NCBI GenBank assembly: GCA_944989445.1
Contig: CALYLW010000495.1
Coordinates: 310,001-374,000, forward strand
Direction: 5' to 3'
DNA length: 64,000 nucleotides
Source: Ampullaceana balthica
Taxonomy: Eukaryota > Mollusca > Gastropoda > Lymnaeidae
The notes below the pieces were generated by a model that saw only the letters and a list, made by a program, of their open reading frames with translations, was not told the origin of the DNA and did not search any database. Each line of letters starts with the position of its first letter. The stretch's first letter is position 1. The translations under genes and the position numbers were made by a program. Shown here piece after piece: positions 1 through 12,100 of the stretch.

Positions 1-519
1 ATTTATAATTTACTTTGACTTTGATGTGTGCGAGTGATTGTTACAGCCACAGTGCCATTCCATACTATTACTATACAATCAATGTCAGTCCCAGTTTTCT
101 CTGTAAGCTGAACAGCCATGCATAATATATCTAACCGCCGCCGCAGAGCAGTTTAGAATGACCTCGCAGCAAATTTTGATAAGGTGTGTAAAATTTTGTT
201 CAGGGACCAACAAACCTTAGAGGAAATATTGTTCAGTACATTGTAGATTTTGCTTTCTTAATAATGTACATTAGGCCTATATGTTGTATATTCAGTTTAA
301 GTTTCTTCAATAACAAACACACATACAAATTGCCTTGATGTATTACAGTATAGCCCAGTTATCTCAACCTAGGTTAACTTGCGCCCCTATTTTTTTTTAA
401 TGTTACAGACGGTTCTTCTGTGTAGAAGATTATTGCATTCTATGTTCTTATATTAGAACGCACAGACCATGCTTGCTTGTAGGCAAGTGAAGCAGCTTTC
501 ACAATCCATAGATAGGAGA

Positions 520-660
520 TTTTGTTTCATGAAGCCCAGCCTCCAACTCAGGGACACCCTTAATCCATGAGAATAAATCCTTGCCTTCACAGAGACTGAA
601 ACCTGTTAATCTTGGTATGCCAGCCAAGCGTGTATGCCCCCAGAGCCGCCAAATTTTCTC
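520..660 (-). mobile_element. old SINE fragment
   Basis: Minus strand: TCTGTGAAGGCAAGGATTTA and AAGGGTGTCCCTGAGTTGG align with the SINE body. It is strongly diverged, with no recognisable B box. Confidence 0.5.
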
Positions 661-1861
661 TTCACAGACTTTGCATTTTCTCATCAGTTACGTAATCGTT
701 TTTTTTGTTGCAAAACCCTAAAATCTTGATCACAAAAGAGGGAAAAGAGCGTTAGGGACATAAAAGCACCGACTGGTGATGTGGGGAGTTCTGCTAAATT
801 TGTTACTAATTGTTGCGCTCTCTTGCCTTTAGTTATCAGCAAAAATGAAGGCTTATTTTTATAGCATGGCAATCGCTTCATCGAACAAATCACCTATTAA
901 CATTAAACTATCTGATAATTATACTTTTAAATTGGTCTTATGTGGAATTAATTAACATACTAAATTTATGTGTTTAAACACTGCAGATTTGATATTATAA
1001 ATGACCACTATGTGCCATGTGCAGACTGGTAACTCAGTGCCAATTATCTGAGTGAGTTCTAAAAACACACAAAAATCGTTACCTAAACTAAGATGTAAAA
1101 GGTGATGATAAGCAAATTAAAAAAAAATGTTATTTTAAATTAAAATTTAATGGTGGTCTTAAAATTTGACTGATTTGAAACACACACAAAATGAACTCCA
1201 AGTAATTGGCTAATACGGTTGAACATAAACACCCTCATAAAATACTACAATGTATTGTGTGCAGACTGTTGTTATTGGTAACCATTCATTCAGCCTCATT
1301 ATCTCTGGAATACCATTAGAGTTTTATTCATAAAAGATGGTTGTGAGGAAAAAAATTGAACATTGCAGATGGCTACATCAAACAAATCCCAGCAACACTG
1401 TTGTGTAAAAACAATTTTTAAAAATCCAAAAACACATGCATGTACATTCTCATATATTAGTACACATGATGTACATAAAGAATTTCCCACACATGTTGTT
1501 GCATTTAGACCTAATTGCCCTAATGTAAAAATACATTTTATAAGCCTTTTTGAAATATCTGTAAAGTCCATGGTTTACTGTCCATTGTAAAAAATATTCT
1601 CATCTTTTAAAGCAAGATGCTTCCCTTTAGTTTACTGTTTTTGATAGGAAATTGTTTAATTTCTAAAATGACGTCCTAATCTCAATCCTGAATGGCCCCA
1701 GTCTCCGGTGTTAAAATTTGAAATGCAATATCAATGTTTGCAAATTCCATACATTATCTATTTGAATTGTAATTTTTATCTGAAGAATTATTAGAGTTCC
1801 ACCCACTATCTTAGTGATATCTAAAATGGCAATTTATTTACATATTACACTGTATTGTATT

Positions 1862-2213
1862 ATATACGAGCAACAAAGCCCGTCCTAGGACGTTCAGCCA
1901 CCGTTCGGTGGCAAGTTGTAACTCCCCTCCAACAGCCGTCTCGACCAGCATACATGCGCATCACGCCAAAAATACTATTCATTATAGTTAAAATAAATAA
2001 CTCGTAAAAACAGAGCTTTTGACTATAAATCCCAACGCGCATAACTCAAAATAAAGTCTTGGAAGAAATACTGCACCAAAAATAACTCGTTTTGAACGTC
2101 CGCTTAAACAAGTTCAATATGATTGGCTGTAGGAGTCATATGTGTTTGAGGGACCAATCGCTATCGAGGACCGGACAGAACGGACAGGACTTAGCCCTTT
2201 ATTATATAGGATA
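1862..2213 (-). repeat. Helitron-like repeat with terminal hairpins, copy 1
   Basis: Read on the minus strand it starts TCCTATATAATAAAGGGC, contains CGATAGCGATTGGTCC, TGCACCAAAAATAACTC in reverse and GGGATTTATAGTCAAAAGC, and ends with two hairpins GCCACCG-AA-CGGTGGC and CGTCC-TA-GGACG, then GGGCTTTGTTGCTCGT. The asymmetric ends and terminal hairpins resemble non-autonomous Helitrons, but no CTRR terminus was seen. Confidence 0.6.
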
Positions 2214-3940
2214 CTGTAGTTATGATTTATAAGGTCTGAAATCCCACTATGATTTGTTTCGGTGTAATAAAGTTGCCCTTTTGGGGGAATTAAATACTCA
2301 AATCAGTTGAAGGTAATACCTTGTGGCCAAAATGCTTTGATCGCCACATATCATTTCAAGTATTATCATCCAATTAAAGAAGATTGAAAACAAGTAACTT
2401 GTGCTGTAATTTGGTTGCTATTTCAAAACATTGTTATTACCTAATGTTCACTATTGAGAAGTAATTTAAACTATATTGCTTATGTAAGATTTGGACCTCT
2501 TTCCTCTAGTTCTATTAATTTATTATTGCTGTATTTCAATAATTGTTTAAAACCCTGCCATACAGAAATGTTTGTTTTGTTTTCTTTTTAAACATTTTAG
2601 TTTTAAAACACAATTCAACTACCTGAGGAAGTTAAAAACTTTCTGCAAGTTAAGACTGGGCCAAACTAAATGAATTCGAGGAATGAGTCCTTAAATAGAT
2701 GAAAGACCTAATGTTCAATAGAGCAAAAAAACATGCATGACCAGTTTCTATTCAGGCTTGTCAAACTGGAACATTTAAAAATACTTCATAAAGGGCCACA
2801 GGTTGACACAAGCCTCACACTCTCTATACTAGTTTTAAATTACTGTTTATTTTTATTTTGTTCACAATATGTAATTTAAAATTTTTTAAAAACATCTCTT
2901 AAATTTATATAGATGATTATTAGACTTATTCTTTAAGCCTTTTGTTTGGAGAGTGTCTCCCTCTAATCATTTCCACTTGTAATCTTTGAATAAGATTAGC
3001 TTAAATAAAAGGTTTTGTGCCCTGCAGTTTATGTTCTCAGACTTGATATGAATAGTCGTTGGGGGCTGACATAATGGAAATGGTGCTATTGGTTCATTCC
3101 TGTCCTTACCTTGGGCAAATATTTATTTCCCCTGTCTGGCCTGGGTGTTGCCACCTCTCATTGCGTGCCATTCTTGGCACGCAGATATCTGCAACAAAAG
3201 CTGGAATTTTTAGATATTACATTGGCACTAAGTAATACTAAATATAAAAGTAAATATTCTAGAGATCATTTGGTGAGAGGTCTATAGGAGAGATCTAGGA
3301 TAGAAATGTTCTAGTCTTTGACATTAGACTAATCATACTTAGATCATGTGTAATAGTGAAGTTATTAGTTCCCAAATTTCTCTGTCGCACTTGCCATCTC
3401 TTAGGATACAGCGGGTTGGGGGGGGGCAAGATAGGCCAATGGATGCACTGTTTCTTACCTAATGGAATCTGGCTTAATGCTGAGTGGGTGCGACTTCAGA
3501 AGAGACCCAAACTTTGTCCTCTTTTTTTTTGTGTGTGTTGAAAAGAAATAAGAGAGGGTCAGTGCCTATAGCACCTATTTTTACTCAGGAAATCTTGAGC
3601 AAGCCGCAGTTAATAATGAGTGTGTAATGTGTGGTATTTCTAAAAAAAAATATTAATGTGTTGTCAAGGCTAGTATCTGAAAAGTGTTAATCCAATATTA
3701 GTGTTTGTAGGAACTAACTTCTTTGGTCATAAATGTGCTTTCAAACCGTTTCATTGTTTCACTATAAGTTATGGAATGTGGATTACTGGATTTGTATTTG
3801 CTCTAAGTATTTATTTTACAACTATCGTTAAAATAGTGTATTTCGTACGCGAAGACTTCATGTCAACTTGACTTTGTTAATTTAAGTTTCATGACTTGGA
3901 TCTATTAAATCTCTTGATACACTATGTTATTAATAGAATA

Positions 3941-4209
3941 GGGGCCGTCCATAAAGTACGTCACGCTATTTTTGACAATTTTTAACTCCCCCCTCCCCTT
4001 GTCACGAAAACTCACAAATCTCGGACCACCCCCCCCCCTAAAGTACGTCACACTTTCGAAAAAAAAATGTTTTATTAACTAAATAATTAACATTTAATAT
4101 GAAATACCGTGACGTCACACATGGCCGGACACCCCCCCCCCGTCACAAACTGTCACACTTTCTTACACCCTCCCCCCTCTGGAGCGTGACGTACTTTATG
4201 GACGGCCCC
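3941..4209. mobile_element. GGGGCCGTCC-family MITE (PIF/Harbinger-like), 269 bp
   Basis: Perfect terminal inverted repeats of about 27 bp start GGGGCCGTCCATAAAGTACG at both ends. Between them are C-rich runs and several TGACGTCA-like motifs. The right flank is TTA and the left ATA. Superfamily is inferred from the GGG start and TTA flanks seen in sister copies. Confidence 0.85.
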
Positions 4210-4848
4210 TTAGACAACCATCAAGATTTCCTTGGCCCGAATTTTTTTGTAATGGCATCAGTGATCTATGCATCACATTCGCTACCGCAGGGGTGAAACT
4301 TATCTGATGCTTAGAGTTCGCCCCATATCTAGTCAATGCTACCATCAGCTTATCAGCATTTAAATGTTTGTATTTATAGACATAGGCTTTCACTAGCAGA
4401 CTTTAACAAGTATATCTGACATAAATTTTCTTGAGATAATTTTTGACAGTATTATAGGTTAAACCCTCTCGCTTGGAGCGTTTACTTTCTGGCTCTTTCT
4501 ATATAGTGTGGGTTCATCAATTTGTTGGTGAACTTGAGGGCCCTTTGGGTTATGCGGGGGTTGTCTTATCTTGAACTAACTAGTGTATATATAGGCTCAG
4601 TGAAGGTCTTGAATATGCTTCTCATTATCAGTTGGACAGAAATAAAACAGAATCCGATTGGTCACGATTCTTAATATATTTAGATAAGATATCATTGTTA
4701 TAAGTTTCTGATAAAAGTTTATAAATTAGTATCAAACGCTATCTGTAAACTTTTTATATTGATTTTCCAATATAATTCGAAATGCTACTCTTAATTTTTT
4801 TTCCTGGACTCTGGTACTGATAGAGAGTAAGTAACTGCACGTTTCACA

Positions 4849-4999
4849 AACTGTATATGGATGTGAAACTATCTAACTGTATATGGATGTGAAACTATCT
4901 AACTGTATATGGATGTGAAACTATCTAACTGTATATGGATGTGAAACTATCTAACTGTATATGGATGTGAAACTATCTAACTGTATATGGATGTGAAAC
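4849..4999 (+). repeat. 26-bp tandem repeat, 6 copies
   Basis: Unit CTGTATATGGATGTGAAACT plus ATCTAA, nearly perfect. Lies upstream of OTUD3, about 0.9 kb before the start codon. Confidence 0.95.
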
Positions 5000-5000
5000 A

Positions 5001-5879
5001 TATGTAATCGCATACCTTGTTGTGCATGTAATGTTAAGCCTAATTGGAATATCTGTTACTCATTTGTCAAGACACTGCCACAACGGGAGCCCAACAATAT
5101 CTGTCTCTTGATGGTTGGGTGCATTGGGACACATTTGTAACTCTTCTTGTCACCTGTATTTAAATTAAAGCGAGACATTTGCCAGCTCATTGAAGTTCAA
5201 AGGCGTGGTTTCATACGTTGCGCGAGGAGGGTAACACTGGCCACACTTGATGCCCTGGGTGGACGTGGCGGTGTAGTTCGCCTGTGTTACCTTGATGCCC
5301 CCTGGAGATGGCTCTCTTTGAACTTTGACCTGGCAGCGTGAAAAGTTGTGTCTTAATGGGAGATCATTCAGTTCTATTGGGTGATCTCGTGTAGGCCTTG
5401 GAAACTGAAGCAAAGTTTCGCTCACAACTCAGCTGATGTTGTTGTGTTTCAAAGAAGATTTAGTTTCGATTGGGCAACAGGTCGAAATCTTATTTCATGG
5501 GTAGGATAGGAAGCTGTGAGAGAAACTATAGTAGTTAGCACTTAACGCTACATACTTTGAATTGATTATGATTAGTCATTTCATTGATGGCGTCTCTTAA
5601 TATACCAATCTCAATATTCTATTAGTTGTATTGTTACTTATTTTTTTATACATTTGGGAAATTAAAAAAAAATTACAACGAAATTAATGCAAACATTCTT
5701 CACATGTTTTGTTCATTGGTAAACTTGCAATTATATTTCGATATTTTTGCTTCCATTTCAGTACATTTAAACTAAGGCGGCGGGAAAAGTAAGGTATACG
5801 TTTTTGTTGGAGCTGTTCACAAAAAGATTAGAACCCTTTAAGTCCAAGAGTTTATCGAATATCTTTTCCATGGATTAAC
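5001..5879 (+). promoter_or_regulatory. presumed OTUD3 promoter and 5' untranslated region
   Basis: Position only: this is the sequence before the OTUD3 start. A CG-containing stretch (5200-5330) and a possible non-coding exon border (cttccatttcag at about 5761) are visible, but no TATA box or initiator can be assigned. Confidence 0.3.
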
Positions 5880-6130
5880 ATGCATGGAAGGAATTATTCT
5901 GGAGGAGGAAGTTGTTACCGGCAACAGGGCAAAATGACTCGGAACATTGGGCCTAGCAATGAGAACGTGGCGGACCCATCTCCACACAAACGCCAGGAGA
6001 GGGAGATTCGTGAGGCCTACAGGAAAGAAAGGAAACTCGAGTCCTATCTCGCGGAGGATGAAAATTTTCCATCATTTAAGATTCAGCTAAAGAAAATGGG
6101 TCTTCAACTCAGAGACATTCCTGCGGATGG
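5880..6130 (+). CDS. OTUD3: OTUD3 coding exon 1
   Basis: Codes for residues 1-83 and two bases of Gly84. It ends ...[19 protein letters not shown], the same lead-in as other OTUD3 proteins before the catalytic motif, and holds catalytic Asp83. The donor is GATGG|gtgagt at 6131. Reading past it meets TGA at 6132-6134, which supports this donor. The region before residue 40 is poorly conserved, so the start codon is less certain than the rest. Confidence 0.88.
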
Positions 6131-9100
6131 GTGAGTAGAAACGGTGCATGTGGCGTGGTATAGTTTGGGGGGGGGGTGAGTAGAAACGGTGTATGTGGAG
6201 TGGTATAGATTGGGGGGGGTGAGTAGAAGCGGTGTATGTGGAAGGACATAGATTGGGGGGGGGTGAGTAGAAACGGTGTATGGGGAGGGACATAGATTGG
6301 TAGGTGAGGGACATGGATTGGTGTGTGAGGGACATAGATTGGTGGGTGAGGGACATGGATCGGTTTGTGAGGGACATAGATTGGTGGGTGAGGGACATGG
6401 ATCGGTTTGTGAGGGACGTTAATTCGCTAGCGAGTATCATATGTTTTATAGCCAAGGTCCAAAAGCACCATTTCCATTATGTCAGCCCCCAACCACTATT
6501 CATATCATTGGCCAGTGGGTTTGGAAGACATTTCTGTTTGTTGAGGATTCACTTTCAGCAATGTCCATTTGGCTTATACAATTGGCTGTGATTTGTAGTC
6601 GCGTTAATGAACCGCTGAGGTTTGTGCGGCCCGCATTAGTCATTACTAAACGATAGTCATAGACCAAAGTACCGGGTAGCCATAATATTAGGACCTTTCT
6701 CCTAATCCCCCCCCTCCAGTGTTTTGAGAAAGATCAAAATTCAGGCGCACTAGCATTTGCTGGAGTGAAGCAGCAAGTACACCATTGACATACTGTCATG
6801 TTGACATACACTGTCGTGTACTTCATTGACATGCAGATATACCATGCCAAGAAAACAATTGAAATACGTTTGTCTTGTTCACTGACTCCTATACCTTACA
6901 CAGTCTCGTATGTAAAAATTGAAGTTTAATATCAAAATAACATACGTATAATCAACACCATTCAGACCCTGACAGTGTTATCTGATGAAACAATAGGCTG
7001 TGTGGGTAACAGTTCATTCACAAAGAGAAGAATTTTCCAGATGAGTAAAGCCGTCTTGGCCTGAGGTAGTGAAGTATAGGTGGCCCGGAATGAACGTTAG
7101 GTCAACACTGCACTGAGTGTAACATTCCAAAGTGGCTTGCTGTCTCTGGTCCTTGTGTGCGGTTGTGAATGGCGTGTGGGCAAGATGGGTACACGTGACG
7201 TCATCTGAGCCCGCGGAAGTATTCCCAGTAAGGAGGTGAGCAAATAAGCCGTCCTGGGGTTTTCCCGAGTGGTGAAATAGTGGATCTTGAACAGAGTACT
7301 AGAAAGTCACTGGGAACAATGCCCTGAATGGTAACAGTGAATTTTGTACAGGAAGAAATAGCTTCATACTGAAATTCTAATATGTACATGTATAATCATA
7401 GTCAAAAATCCAAGTCGAAAAGATGCACTACTATAATCCTTTGTGGGTATTGTTAGTACCGAAAGGTCGAAGCATAAAAAAAAGGTGCCGCGGGCTTTCT
7501 TCCTGATTTCAAACTAAAGAACCGTCGATAAGTTCTCTACTTTAAATTAGCGTGTCTGTGAGTATGGCAAAACTTAAGCAGTTATATATAATATAGCTCA
7601 GCTAAAATTACCAATAGCTATATATATACGGTAAATGATATTCTTTACAGTAGCACTTAAGCGTTGGGTGCGTTATTTATGTTTACATTAGATTTAGATT
7701 GACGGAAATTAAAAAACGGATGATGTAGGTCTAAGGCCAAAGGTATAAACATTGTGACAAAAGGGCGTGGACAAGTGTTGTTTGTGTGGGGCATGGGATA
7801 GGGGTTAAAGCACTAATTGGGATTCTTATCAAGTGCGTTACTTGACTGCTTATTTTGCCAAGTAACATTAGCGTATAGGAAGTTCATTCATTACCGCCTG
7901 TTGTCGTTAGGCGGGTTGTCTCTAGACGCAACTGCTGTGGGTTGATAATTATATTAATAATGTCGATAAGTAGTAGGCCAAAAGTTGTATTGGATGAAAA
8001 TCATTTCTGGAATTGATCGGAAGACAACATTTGAAATCTGTTTGGTAGGGATTAGTTGCGGGTCATCCTTATATAATAAAAGGCAATGTTCTGTCCGGTC
8101 ATCGATAGCGATTGGTCCCTCAAACACAAATAACTCCTACAGCCAATCATATTGAACACGTTTACGCGGACGTTCAAAAACGAGTTATTTTTGGTGCAGT
8201 ATTTCTTCCAAGACTTTATTTTGAGTTATGCGCGTTGGGATTTATAGTCAAAAGCTATGTTTTTACAAGTTATTAATTTTAACAATAATGAATAGTATTT
8301 TGACGTGATGCACATGTATGCTGATCGAGACGGCTGTTGGAGGGAGTTACAACATGCCACCGAACGGTGGCGGAACGTCCTTGGACGGGCTTTGTTGCTC
8401 GTTAACAATAAACTATGTGCATCTCATTGGACAGAAGCGTAGTTGTAGGTCCGTTTAAAATAATTTTGGCAACATATTGGATTTAAACTGTAAGGGTGGG
8501 TGGGGCGAAATCCGTCTATCTGTAGCGTTACTATTAATTTGACCGAATTTATTTCAAGAATTTCAAGTCGGCAAAGATGCGGCTAATGCCTTGGTGAGTA
8601 AAACATTTCATTAATAGCACTGGGAATAACTGTTTACGTATGTGAACTTGGGTTAGACCCCCCCCCCTTTTTTTTAAAATTTAAAATCCCTTATATTAAC
8701 TTCACCGCCGTCTCTCTCTGTCTGTCGTTCGTCGTCGGGAAGGCGGGCGGGAGGAAAAACAAAAGTAAAAAATTACACACTTGTGCTATCGAGCTGAAAT
8801 TTTGCACATAGACTCGTGTCACCTAACAATGCATCGTATCAAAATTTCAGATCGATCGAATGTACCGTAATTAAATTAATTGCATTTTTAGTTTATCTCT
8901 ATAATCTATATAACATATGTAATTCAATTTCACAGTTTGTTATTGTTTTTCTTCCACGTGCCAGTTGAGTTCACGCATTCACGCCACCCATCGATCTCCA
9001 CACCCCCTTCCCCCGGTTTTAAAGCCAGGGGATATCACTCGGTGTCAGTCTGTAAATGGTTGTCGCGTTTGAACATAATCAATACTTTTAGTTATGTCTC

Positions 9101-12100
9101 ATATATAAGTATAAGGGATTTATAGTAAAAAAAACTTTGTTTTTACGGGGTTGTTTAATTTCTCCCTTATGTCACTCTTGGCCTAAGTCTCAGTAGAGGA
9201 GAAGAATTCTGACAACACTGATGAACACATCCCCACTCTCCCACGCAGACCCGCAAGGCACACAAGTACATTAACAATCGCCTTTGTTCGTGTCTTTGAT
9301 CCTGTCTGTATATTGTGGTAAAAATTCCTCGCCAAACCCACCGAGAAAGCCCCGCCCAGACCTTTGAGATTGCACCTGGGGAACAGAATTTGGAACCAGT
9401 CATCCATTATGCGCCCTGGTGCATGAATTTCTGTTGAATAGACGACGCTATAAAACTGCACTGTGACTGTGGCCTTCACATTGTTGCTGTTGAGATTTCT
9501 TTTTTTTAATTATTTTTTTTTAACCGCAAAATTTCCCATCATTCCGTATCCATCCATCCCTGCGGCGCTACAGCCCATGTAGGACTTGGGCCTTCCTCAC
9601 CGTGAACCTCCTTCCACCCATCCATCCATCCATGCGGCGCTACAGCCCATGTAGGACTTGGGCCTTCCTCACCGTGAACCTCCTTCCACCCATCCATCCA
9701 TGCGGCGCTACAGCCCATGTAGGACTTGGGCCTTCCTCACCGTGAACCTCCTTCCACTCAGTCATCATTCCGTATGTTACTCTTAGAATATTAAGTAGCA
9801 CCTCATTATGTTGGTGGTGCGATCAAGTTGTGACCTTGTGTGAACAAGGCTGCATGTTAAGACACAATTTATATCATCACTATCCCAATTTCATAAACAT
9901 AAACCTCGTCTATGCCGCAAAGTTATTTCTGATATACTAATAGTACTTTGATAGTCCCTTCAAACAAAGAAATAGTGCGCACTAAACGCCTATGTTATAT
10001 TTCTAGGAATCACATCTAGCGCAGACATGTATATACCTTTTGTTTTAAAGAGTTTGTGTTTAAATGTTAAGTTATTTGTATAATTATTTGATGTGCGATC
10101 CAAACAAACAAATCAATTACAGTTAAAAAGTTTAGTAACTTTCAAAGGGTCTAATTAAAGACAACTATTAATAGTTTTATTATATATTTAAATATATGTG
10201 TGCTGGTGTACAAAAAAGCAAATATGCTATCAAATAAAGTTTAAAAGTAATTCACTTAAATCGGTTACTAATTATGATTAATAATTAAAAATTGATTTTA
10301 TAATTCATTGGGTTTAAATGATTTTATAATTCATTGTTATTTAATTCACAAGAAACTAGAGCAAGCAAGACGCGGTCTATTTATATGTAGTATTGTGCAC
10401 ACACGCACAGCGCCGCACTGTGCGCACCGCACTGAGACGCACTATATAGATGGAAAGGAAGTAATGCTTCAAAATAACTACCATAATGTGTGCTGCGTGA
10501 AGTTTGTGCCCGCTCTCTCTTTTTTTTTCCTTCTCTTTGCACTATCTATGAGAAATTCTGCGGATCTAGTTTTTATAATTTAAGTTTGAAATTTTCTGCA
10601 TGTCACCCAGCAGTTCCATTATGATAATGTAGTCATTGGAAAAATATTCAAACGTTTTGATCTTCTTATCGCATGAGTTGTATAAGTAACTATTTAAATA
10701 AATTGTGTCCAGCCCCAGTATATTTTATTTTTTTAGCATCTCATTTTTCAAGGCCAGCTTTAGTTCCAAAATAAACATGTGATTTTTGTGGCGTCTGCAA
10801 ATTTCTCACCTCAATTGGTCAACGCTACACGTCCCGACACACTTTCTTTAAAAAAGTCATCTATAAATATATATGACTAGCGTTAGTAATCCGTATTTAT
10901 AAATATTTATAACTAGTGTTAATCCGTTGAATCGGTTCTTTAAAAAAAATTTTTTTTAAAGTGCCTAAAAGTATTTCCCACGAGCCGTCAATTGACGCCG
11001 CGGAGCTCTATCTCTACTGTCTGCTGACGTGTGGTTAGCTCTCAAAAGCTTGGGTTGTGTCCAGTTGTATTCCCTGTCTTCGCGATGACCCTGGCCCGGT
11101 GACCATTGAGGTGAGACACGCTTGGGTCTCACGGGATCAGCTGGCGGCTGTTAAAGGGATCTACTGCACGTTGAAGGCCAATAAAATCTCAGCGATTTAC
11201 TTGATTCGATCTTTTCAAAACCGCGCTCAGCACTTGGGGGCTTCGTTATTATAGGTATAGTCAGTGGCGTGATTGGGGGGGGGGAATTGTTTCTACAGGG
11301 GCGGACAACCCACTTCCTCCGCCTACTTTCAACACCACAGCATGGCTATCTCACTATTTTTGAATTATCACACTATTGTTGACACCATCTCACTATAGTT
11401 TAACTATCGCACACTGCGTTTGCTTACTTATGCCACCAAAATATCAAATTTCTTTTCAGAAAATGGCATTGTCTATAACTAGTACTTGTCCTTGCGATTT
11501 ATTCAAGGCTTCTCGAACTTGTGGGGCTGTTATCGCCCCCTTGGCCCATTAAACCCGCCCCACTCAACGCCTCCATCACTTTGAGCGTCCTCCACTACTG
11601 AGCTGGGCGATTGTGTAAGAAAATAGCAACATGTTTATACGTCATCTTATTGAACACATGTGATCTAAGTCGAAGATTGCATTTTTAAAAGAGCCACAAA
11701 AGATGTCAGTAAAATAATTTCTTCTCCCCCCCCCCGATCCCCCATGGATACTACAGCACCAGTGCTGCCAGCGCTAGGTTTGTCAACATAGATCTAGGAT
11801 TTTTTCGTCCTCGTCTAGATTTTTAAGTTTTTTATTTTAAAAAATAGCCAAAATCTAGGTTGTTTTAAAAGTAAACATACGATCGATACATAAAAATTAT
11901 AATTTAAAATTTGGGGAAAAGCCGGACATTTTAAACGATTTTAGCTTTGCCTGCCTGACGGAGGACATATCCTCCTTTTGCCGGACGTGTGGCAACCCTA
12001 TTCACACTAAAACAGCAATTATAGTCCGGGGTGAGTGGGAGGAAGATGAACTACAAGCCTGGGTTCCCCTACTGCAGGGATGTCCAAAGTCCGGCCCGCG

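Larger units (their letters stand above)
1..3940. other. upstream intergenic DNA
   Basis: AT-rich. Apart from the SINE fragment (520-660), a possible antisense LINE tail at 405-445 and the Helitron-like copy (1862-2213), I see no gene or regulatory site I can support. The short open frames lack recognisable domains. Confidence 0.6.
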
